Source: CAZKWG01 sp964615375
GTDB taxonomy: Bacteria; Myxococcota_A; UBA796; CAZKWG01
Direction of reading: 5' to 3'
Assembly: GCA_964615375.1 (NCBI GenBank)
Contig: CAZTOW010000037.1
Span: 32,906 to 96,905 of the forward strand
DNA: 64,000 bases
Part shown: positions 58,456 through 64,000 of the stretch, piece by piece
Numbering within the stretch: position 1 is the stretch's first letter
Layout of the letters: each line of letters starts with the position of its first letter
Made by a program: the position numbers and the translations under genes
The notes under the pieces: model-generated
Database searches by the model: none
Seen by the model: only the letters and a program-made list of their open reading frames with translations
What the model was told of the DNA's origin: nothing

Positions 58456-60342
58456 ATGGTAGAGCCGCGTCGTCGTTTCCGCTTCATCAAGGAGCTCGCG
58501 GAGGGCGCCTTCGGGAAGGTCTACGTGGCCGAGATGATCACGGCCGAGGGCTTCTCGAGCGTCGTAGCCATCAAGCTCCTCCACGGAAAGTGGGCGGGTC
58601 ACCAGGAGATCGCGCAGCGCTCCCGCGACGAGGCGCGCCTGCTCGGGCTGCTGCACCACCGCAACATCGTGCGCGTGGAGGACCTGACCTCCATCAACGG
58701 CCAGTGCGCCGTGGTCATGGAGTACCTGGAGGGCGTCGATCTCAAGACGCTCATCTCCTTCTGCCGCGACAACGGGATCCGCATCCCGCGCCGCGCGGCC
58801 TTCGAGATCACCGCCGCCATCGCCGGCGCGCTGGACAGCGCCTACAACCAGGTGCCCATGCGCGGCGGGGCCCCGCTGCACGTCATCCACCGCGACATCA
58901 AGCCGTCCAACGTGATGGTGACCGCTCCGGGCGACGTCAAGGTGCTGGACTTCGGCACCGCGCGCGCCAACTTCGAGGAGCGCGAGGCCAAGACCCAGGC
59001 GCTGGCCTTCGGCAGCCAGGCCTACATGGCGCCCGAGCGCCTGCTGGGCGACCCCGACACGCCCGCCGGGGACGTGTTCTCGCTGGGCGTGAACCTCTAC
59101 GAGCTCCTGACGTTCGGGTCCTTCGGCAAGATCTTCATCCGCGCCGAGCGCTACGAGAACGCCCTCGAGGAGCGCATCCAGGCGGTGGACCTCTCCGATC
59201 TGAGCGAGGACTCGGCGGAGCTCGTGCGCGACGTGCTGCGCCGGATGCTCGCCTACGACAACACCTCCCGCCCCTCCTCGGGCGAGGTGGTGGACCTGAT
59301 GGACAACCTCGCCGAGGTCGTCAACGACGGGGGCCTCCAGCGCTTCTGCCGTCAGGTCGTGCGCCAGGCCTTCGAGAGCATGCAGCCTGCCCAGAACGCG
59401 GACGATCCGCTCACCGGCAGCACCCTCTTCGAGGATCGCAGCTCCGGGCCGCACAGCCTCATCCCCGAGGATCAGGGGCCCGCCAGCCCCGAGCACGCCC
59501 CGTCCGAGGCGCAGGAGGAGCCCCCCGCCGAGGAGCCGGCTCCCTGGGACCTCCCCCAGGAGGAGCCCGCCTCCGGGATGGCGCAGGTCACCTGGAGCCA
59601 CCCCGCTGAGACCGAGGATCCTGGCCCCGCGCCCGAGCTGAGCGAGCCCCCGGTCGCCGACGAGGAGCCCGCGCAGGAGCCCGCCGAGACGGAGGCGCCG
59701 TCTTCGCCCGATCAGGGCTGGCGTCCTCCGGCGGACAGCTGGCGTCCTCCCTCCGCGCCCCCGGCCTCGACGCCCCCGGTCTCGACGCCCCCGGTCTACA
59801 GCCCGCCGGCCACGAGCCCGCCGGTCTCGACCCCGCCCGTCGCCCGTCCCCCGGTCGCCCGCCCCCCGGTCGCCCAGGAGGCGCCCGCCCGCGGCGGCAA
59901 GGGCCTGATGATCGGGCTCGGGGTGCTGGCCGTGCTGGCCCTGGTGGGGATCGGGGTCGGCGTGGCCCTGATGTCCGGGGGAGAGGAGCCGGTCAAGACG
60001 CCGGTGGAGAAGCCGCCGGAGACGGTGCAGCCGGTCGCGAAGGGCAACCCGGGCGGTCGCTACGAGATCGGGGCCATGGACGGGAGCAACGCCGCGATCA
60101 AGCTCGCGCTGGCGGAGCCCGCCCCGGTCGAGCTGGACAGCGTGACCGCGGACTTCAAGTACGAGTGGGACGGGACGGGCGCGTTGGAGCTCGTGGGCAT
60201 CCCGTCCGGCAGCTACAAGACGCGGGTGGAGCGCGGCGGGAAGACGATCCGGGCGACCTTGAAGCTCGATCCCGGGAAGACCTGCACGTTCGCCTTCGAC
60301 GCGGCCAAGGGGGACGAATGGGAGGCCCAGGGATGCGAGTAG
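58456..60342 (+). CDS. Transmembrane Ser/Thr protein kinase (628 aa)
   Basis: The kinase domain (7-290) is complete: glycine loop LAEGAFGKVYVAE, Lys40 in VVAIKLL, Glu in RDEARLL, HRD with Asp147 in IHRDIKPSNVMV, DFG at 165-167 and APE in YMAPERLLG. A Pro/Glu-rich linker with SP/TPPV repeats leads to one TM helix at about 483-506 (LMIGLGVLAVLALVGIGVGV). The outer C-terminal domain (about 530-628) is PEGA-like (GALELVGIPSGSYKTRVERG). It likely phosphorylates partners such as the FHA-containing transglycosylase upstream; this is inferred from operon context. The stop overlaps the next gene's start by ten bases. Confidence 0.92.
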   Translation: MVEPRRRFRFIKELAEGAFGKVYVAEMITAEGFSSVVAIKLLHGKWAGHQEIAQRSRDEARLLGLLHHRNIVRVEDLTSINGQCAVVMEYLEGVDLKTLISFCRDNGIRIPRRAAFEITAAIAGALDSAYNQVPMRGGAPLHVIHRDIKPSNVMVTAPGDVKVLDFGTARANFEEREAKTQALAFGSQAYMAPERLLGDPDTPAGDVFSLGVNLYELLTFGSFGKIFIRAERYENALEERIQAVDLSDLSEDSAELVRDVLRRMLAYDNTSRPSSGEVVDLMDNLAEVVNDGGLQRFCRQVVRQAFESMQPAQNADDPLTGSTLFEDRSSGPHSLIPEDQGPASPEHAPSEAQEEPPAEEPAPWDLPQEEPASGMAQVTWSHPAETEDPGPAPELSEPPVADEEPAQEPAETEAPSSPDQGWRPPADSWRPPSAPPASTPPVSTPPVYSPPATSPPVSTPPVARPPVARPPVAQEAPARGGKGLMIGLGVLAVLALVGIGVGVALMSGGEEPVKTPVEKPPETVQPVAKGNPGGRYEIGAMDGSNAAIKLALAEPAPVELDSVTADFKYEWDGTGALELVGIPSGSYKTRVERGGKTIRATLKLDPGKTCTFAFDAAKGDEWEAQGCE

Positions 60343-61703
60343 GGAGGGCGCTGGCGCTCTGGCTGCTGCTCGTGGGGGCCGCCGTGGCCGGTCCCGTCGA
60401 GGATCGCCTCGGGGAGGCGCGCGCCGCCATCCTGTCCAAGGACTTCAAGGCGGCGGTGAAGGCGCTGGACGCCGCGCAGGCCGCCGCGCCCACCGCCGAG
60501 AGCGTGCTGAGCAGCCGGAACCTGGCGAAGATCTGGTACTATCGCGGGGTCGTGGAGCAGCTTCAGGGCGACAAGAAGGGCCGCGCCATCGAATACTGGC
60601 GCCAGACCCTCGTCCTGGAGAACAGCTTCCCCTGGGACCGCGAGGTCCTGCCCGCCGACGATCCCGAGACCCTGTTCGAGGCCCTGCGCAGCGAGGTGCG
60701 CAGCCGCGACAAGGTGGACGTCGGCGCGCCCGAGGCCGTGGGCGCCGCGAAGCTCTACGTGGACGGCGCCAAGGTAGGGGCGGGGGACCGCGTGCTCTCC
60801 GGCCAGCACCTGGCGCAGGTGAGCTGCCCCGACGGCAAGACCTACGGCGTCTGGACCGACTTCAGCAAGCCGCTGAAGTGGCTCTCCCTCTGCCCGGGCG
60901 GCGTGGACACCTCGGTCGTCGTGGACACCGCGCCCCAGGACGAGTGGTCCGAGTTCGGGCCCTCCTTCGGCGCCCCCGTCGAGGGCGGCAGCGCCATGCT
61001 CGACGTGCCCTTCGGCGGCCCCGAGCCCACGCCGGAGCCCACGCCCGCCCCGGAGCCCACGCCGGAGCCCGCGGCGGTCGTCGAGAAGCCGAAGGAAGAG
61101 AAGCCGAAGGAAGAGAAGCCGAAGGAGGAGAAGGCCCCTGAGGCGGTCGCGGAGAAGCCGAAGGAGGAGAAGGCCCCCGAGGCGGTCGCGGAGAAGCCGA
61201 AGGAGGAGAAGCCGAAGGAGGAGAAGGCCCGCGAGGAGAAGCCGAAGGAGGAGAAGGCCCCCGAGGCGGTCGCGGAGAAGCCGAAGGAGGAGAAGCCGAA
61301 GGAGGAGAAGGCCCGCGAGGAGAAGCCGAAGGAGGAGAAGCCCAAGGCCGAGAAGCCGAAGGAGGAGGCTCCCATCGCCAGCACGGAGCCCGGCCAGCGC
61401 GAGGGGCGCGGCCCTGGCGTCTTCCTGATGGCGGGCGGCGGCGCGCTGCTGCTCGGCGGCGCCGTGACCAACTTCGCGCTGGTGAACCCGGCCTACGCCG
61501 AGATCATCGCCGCTCGCGAGGACCCCTTGTCCGTCACGCGCGACGAGGCCGACGCGCTGACCGCGCGCTTCGACACGCTCAAGGTCGTGACCCTCGGTCT
61601 GCTGGGCGGCGGCGTGGCGCTCACCGGCGTGGGCGTGCTGCTGGACAGCTCGGTGGTCCCCGTGGTGGGCCCCGGGCAGCTGGGGATCCGCGGGAGCTTC
61701 TAA
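60333..61703 (+). CDS. Exported EKPKEEK-repeat protein with C-terminal membrane helices (456 aa)
   Basis: The ATG at 60333 gives a clean Sec signal (LALWLLLVGAAVA). Residues 20-110 are TPR-like (DFKAAVKALDAAQAAAP, then WYYRGVVEQLQGDKKGRAIE). A PEGA-like beta segment (AAKLYVDGAKVGAGDRVLSG) follows. Next come a Pro/Glu repeat (PEPTPEPT) and about 95 residues of EKPKEEK-type charged repeats that may span the periplasm in the manner of TonB or IgA-peptidase linkers. Two Gly-rich hydrophobic segments near the C-terminus (GVFLMAGGGALLLGGAVTNF; VVTLGLLGGGVALTGVGVLL) could lie in the membrane. It is the last gene of the kinase operon. The role is unknown. Confidence 0.7.
   Translation: MRVGRALALWLLLVGAAVAGPVEDRLGEARAAILSKDFKAAVKALDAAQAAAPTAESVLSSRNLAKIWYYRGVVEQLQGDKKGRAIEYWRQTLVLENSFPWDREVLPADDPETLFEALRSEVRSRDKVDVGAPEAVGAAKLYVDGAKVGAGDRVLSGQHLAQVSCPDGKTYGVWTDFSKPLKWLSLCPGGVDTSVVVDTAPQDEWSEFGPSFGAPVEGGSAMLDVPFGGPEPTPEPTPAPEPTPEPAAVVEKPKEEKPKEEKPKEEKAPEAVAEKPKEEKAPEAVAEKPKEEKPKEEKAREEKPKEEKAPEAVAEKPKEEKPKEEKAREEKPKEEKPKAEKPKEEAPIASTEPGQREGRGPGVFLMAGGGALLLGGAVTNFALVNPAYAEIIAAREDPLSVTRDEADALTARFDTLKVVTLGLLGGGVALTGVGVLLDSSVVPVVGPGQLGIRGSF
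61084..61371 (+). repeat. EKPKEEK coding repeat array
   Basis: Tandem 15-21 base units such as GAGAAGCCGAAGGAGGAGAAG, interspersed with GCCCCCGAGGCGGTCGCG blocks (APEAVA), recur at higher order. They encode charged linker repeats in the exported protein. The near-identity of copies suggests ongoing slippage. Confidence 0.8.
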
Positions 61704-62764
61704 CGCTCCGCCGTCCGCGAGCTCGGCGCGAGCTCCACCAGGATCGGCGCGCGCGGCCCGGCGTCCGCGCTCAGGGCCACGCCATAGGTCGGGATCCAGC
61801 TCTGCCCGACCCAGATCTGGTCCAGGGTGTGGAGCGGGAGCATCGGCAGGGGCCCCAGATGAGCGGGCCAGCTCGGCGGCGTCTCCGCCCGGGAGAGCCC
61901 GATCGCGCCGAGCCCGCCCACCAACCGGGAGAAGGTCCGCGGCGCGTGCAGGTCGCCGGCCAGCACCACCCGCCGCGCCCCGAGCGCGCGCGTGAGCCCC
62001 GCCACCACCCCGCCGCCCTGGTCCATCCGCGTGGGCCAGCCCCCCCAGGCCCCCGGCCCGCCGGGCCCGCTCAGGCGCGCCGCGACCAGCGGGAAGATGC
62101 CGGCCCCCGCCACCTCGGGGAAGGCCACCACCGCGCGCGAGCCCCCGCCCTCACCGGGGAGGTCATAGCTCCAGCGATCGGCCTCCCCCCCGCAGTACTG
62201 GAAGGCCCCGCGCACGGCGAGGATCATCTCCCGCTCCGGCGCGTCGGCGGGGACCGTCAGCGCCTCGCCGCCGAGCCCCGCCCCGATGGCCTCCGCCAGC
62301 TCCTCGTCCGCGGAGCCGGTCACGACGACGAGGTCCGGGCTGGTCCGGCCGAGCTCGAGCGCGCGCGCGTCGGCCTGGCCGGGTGACACCGTCCACACCA
62401 GGACGCGCACGGGCCGCTCGATGGGCGTGACCGAGAGCGCGCAGCCGCGGAGGTTCGGGTCCAGCTCCTCGGGCTCCCAGGCCTCCAGGGGCTCACCGTC
62501 CCCCAGGCGCGCGCCGCTGACCATCAGCACCAGCCCGAGCGCCAGCCCGAACGCCATGCGCCCCCGCCGGCTCAGGGCCAGCGCCAGGACGCCATAAGCG
62601 CCGAGCGCGAGGGTGAGCGGCTCCACCCACAGCAGCAGCGCGGTGAGCGGGTGGCGCTCGCCCCAGGCCCCGAGGAGGAGCCCGAGCGCGCCGGGGATCA
62701 GGAGCGCGGGGACGGCCTCGAGGACGGGTCGCGCGGGGGGGGAGGTCGGAGACACGGGCCCCAT
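61700..62764 (-). CDS. Membrane-anchored endonuclease/exonuclease/phosphatase-fold protein (354 aa)
   Basis: The start at 62764 gives MGPVSPTSPPARP. Residues 14-85 form three hydrophobic segments (ALLIPGALGLLLGAW, LTALLLWVEPLTLALGAY, MAFGLALGLVLMV). The C-terminal domain follows the EEP order: VRVLVWTVSPGQADARALEL, PDLVVVTGSADEELAEAI, VVAFPEVAGAGIFPLVAARL, RRVVLAGDLHAP (the G-D-x-H/N element), and the end LHTLDQIWVGQSW (D-x-I/H region). Several catalytic residues differ from the usual N/E/H set, so it may be inactive. It converges on and overlaps the preceding gene by four bases. Confidence 0.7.
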   Translation of the reverse strand: MGPVSPTSPPARPVLEAVPALLIPGALGLLLGAWGERHPLTALLLWVEPLTLALGAYGVLALALSRRGRMAFGLALGLVLMVSGARLGDGEPLEAWEPEELDPNLRGCALSVTPIERPVRVLVWTVSPGQADARALELGRTSPDLVVVTGSADEELAEAIGAGLGGEALTVPADAPEREMILAVRGAFQYCGGEADRWSYDLPGEGGGSRAVVAFPEVAGAGIFPLVAARLSGPGGPGAWGGWPTRMDQGGGVVAGLTRALGARRVVLAGDLHAPRTFSRLVGGLGAIGLSRAETPPSWPAHLGPLPMLPLHTLDQIWVGQSWIPTYGVALSADAGPRAPILVELAPSSRTAER

Positions 62765-62814
62765 GGTAGCCTGCCGTGGGCTCGCCGGGTAATCGGAGGG
62801 CCGGAGGTGCGGCC

Positions 62815-63927
62815 GTGGCGACGCGCGCGGGAGGGGGGCGAGATCGCGGGCTGGCCGGGGCGCTGGCCCTGGCCGAGGCGGGGCGCTGGGGCGAGGCGGC
62901 CGAGCGCTTCGAGGCCCTGGCCCGCGAGGCGGGCGAGGCGCGGCGCCTGGAGGAGGCCCGGGAGCGCTGGGCGCAGGCCGGCGACGCCTTCCGTCGGGAC
63001 GATCGTCCGGCCCGCTCGGCGCGCGCGCTGAAGGCCGCCTTCGACCTCGTCGATCCGACCGACCCACGCCGGGCCCATGCCGCCGCCGGCCTGGCCGCGG
63101 CCCTCATCGACGCCGGCGAGCCCGTCCCGGCCGAGATCCTCGCCCGCGAGACCCTCGCGTCGGCCCGCGAGCTCGGCCCGCGCCTGCTCCTGGTCGACGT
63201 CCTGCTGGGCTCCCTCGTCCTGCTGGGCCGGGCGCCCGAGGCGGAGGGCCCGCTGCTCGAGCTCACCGCCCTCGTCGCCGCCCTGCCCCCGGCGGCGCGC
63301 CCGCTGGCCGACGCCACGCTCGCCTTCCGCCGCGCCGCCCGCCACCGCCTGCGGGGCGAGCTCGACCAGGCCGAGGCGCTGCTGCTGGACGTCGAGGCCC
63401 GCATGGCGCTGCGCAAGGAGACCACCGGGGCCGCCGCCGCCGCCGCCGCCGAGCTCGGCGAGATCCGCAACCTCCGGTGCGAGGACGATGCCGGGGCCGA
63501 GGCCACCGCCCGCGCCGCTCGCGCCTGGACCGCCGCCGGGCGCCGCGCCGGGCTGTACCGCTGCGAGGCCGCCCTCATCCGCGCCGCCCTGACCCGGGGC
63601 GAGACGCCGATGGCCCGCGCGCTGGACGGCCCCATCACCTACGCCCGGGAGCGCGGGATGCCGCTCCTGGAGGCCGAGCTCCGCATCGCCCGCGGCGCCG
63701 CCCGCGCCCGCGCCCTCCTGCGCGGCGGCGAAGAGGACCTCGACCAGGCCGTCCTCCTCGCCGAGCGCGCCTCCGCCGTCCTCCTGGAGGGCCGCGCCCG
63801 CCTCACCCGCCGCCGCTCCGGCTTCCTCCGCGACGACCTCGCCCGCACCCGCGCCTGCCTGGAGACCGACGCCGTCTGGTCCCGGGTCGCCGCGCTGCCT
63901 CAGATCGGTGAGGCAGGACCCTGGTAG
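62815..63927 (+). CDS. TPR-like helical repeat protein (370 aa)
   Basis: The start is GTG 62815, with GGAGG at 62803-62807; an in-frame GTG at 62776 lacks a ribosome site. The protein is a chain of Ala/Leu/Arg-rich helical hairpins with TPR spacing (LALAEAGRWGEAAERFEALA, then RARALKAAFDLVD-like and LLLVDVLLGSLVLLGRAPEA). There is no other domain or signal. It resembles in type the protein at 39306-40250. A scaffold role is likely. It diverges from the EEP-fold gene; the bases after 63927 hold nothing recognisable. Confidence 0.65.
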   Translation: MATRAGGGRDRGLAGALALAEAGRWGEAAERFEALAREAGEARRLEEARERWAQAGDAFRRDDRPARSARALKAAFDLVDPTDPRRAHAAAGLAAALIDAGEPVPAEILARETLASARELGPRLLLVDVLLGSLVLLGRAPEAEGPLLELTALVAALPPAARPLADATLAFRRAARHRLRGELDQAEALLLDVEARMALRKETTGAAAAAAAELGEIRNLRCEDDAGAEATARAARAWTAAGRRAGLYRCEAALIRAALTRGETPMARALDGPITYARERGMPLLEAELRIARGAARARALLRGGEEDLDQAVLLAERASAVLLEGRARLTRRRSGFLRDDLARTRACLETDAVWSRVAALPQIGEAGPW

Positions 63928-64000
63928 GGGATTGGTGTGGGCCTCCGACAGGATCGGGGCTGCACCGGCGGCTGGGCCTGAGGGCCGGGGGACCGGGACC

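Overview
The window is very GC-rich, densely coded DNA with long Ala/Arg/Pro-rich proteins, many lipoproteins with Asp/Thr/Gly linkers, a MopE-like calcium/metal-binding repeat, Ser/Thr kinases with a single transmembrane helix, a TIGR02147/DUF4423-type regulator and a large modular PKS. This combination suggests a member of the Myxococcota or a close 'deltaproteobacterial' relative. The assignment is inferred from gene style; no rRNA or tRNA is present.

Region 1 (1-18.7 kb, + strand) is most of an extracellular contractile injection system (eCIS, phage-tail-like). It holds a long sheath, a tail-assembly-chaperone pair (E/E') that appears to be joined by a programmed -1 frameshift, a short sheath, a tube, a 1835-residue low-complexity protein, a LysM baseplate protein, a gpD-like hub, gp25, baseplate J, tail protein I, and a conserved phage-associated protein. 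The last gene of the run encodes an EsaB/YukD-type ubiquitin-like domain, four membrane segments and a C4HC3 zinc finger. No PAAR tip, gpV spike, AAA+ ATPase or tail fibre was found here. The ends of the locus may lie upstream of the window, or these parts may be elsewhere.

Region 2 (18.7-22 kb) has a ClC chloride channel with CBS and TrkA-C-like domains and two small unknown proteins.

Region 3 (22.2-36.3 kb, + strand) looks like an acquired biosynthetic island with two parts. The first resembles a graspetide (microviridin-like) RiPP operon: GNAT acetyltransferase, a precursor with four DGKE repeats between a leader and a follower, a degenerate ATP-grasp partner, an ATP-grasp ligase, a ClpP/SppA-fold protease and a secreted alpha/beta hydrolase. 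The second has a trans-acting enoyl-reductase-like MDR protein and one 2928-residue FAAL-ACP-KS-AT-DH-KR-ACP polyketide synthase. Its C-terminal domain resembles cyanobacterial acyl-ACP reductase, so the product may be released as an aldehyde.

Region 4 (36.3-53.5 kb) is a mixed accessory region. It includes a probable eCIS cargo metalloprotease (HEMAH) with a downstream lipoprotein, a divergent glycine-zipper protein, TPR-like proteins, secreted and lipoprotein genes, a DUF6345-like His/Cys protein, a two-HTH regulator, a Uma2 nuclease, a MEST-like alpha/beta hydrolase, a patatin phospholipase with a probable C-terminal barrel, and a second protein carrying the GNxA motif.

Region 5 (53.6-61.7 kb, + strand) is a tight operon: a pseudokinase fused to two ubiquitin-like domains, an FHA-TM-lytic transglycosylase, a membrane-anchored periplasmic protein, an active Ser/Thr kinase with one TM helix, and an exported EKPKEEK-repeat protein. 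It looks like an envelope-spanning signalling or secretion assembly that shares the YukD-like fold with the end of the eCIS operon. A convergent endonuclease/phosphatase-fold membrane protein and a TPR-like protein end the window.
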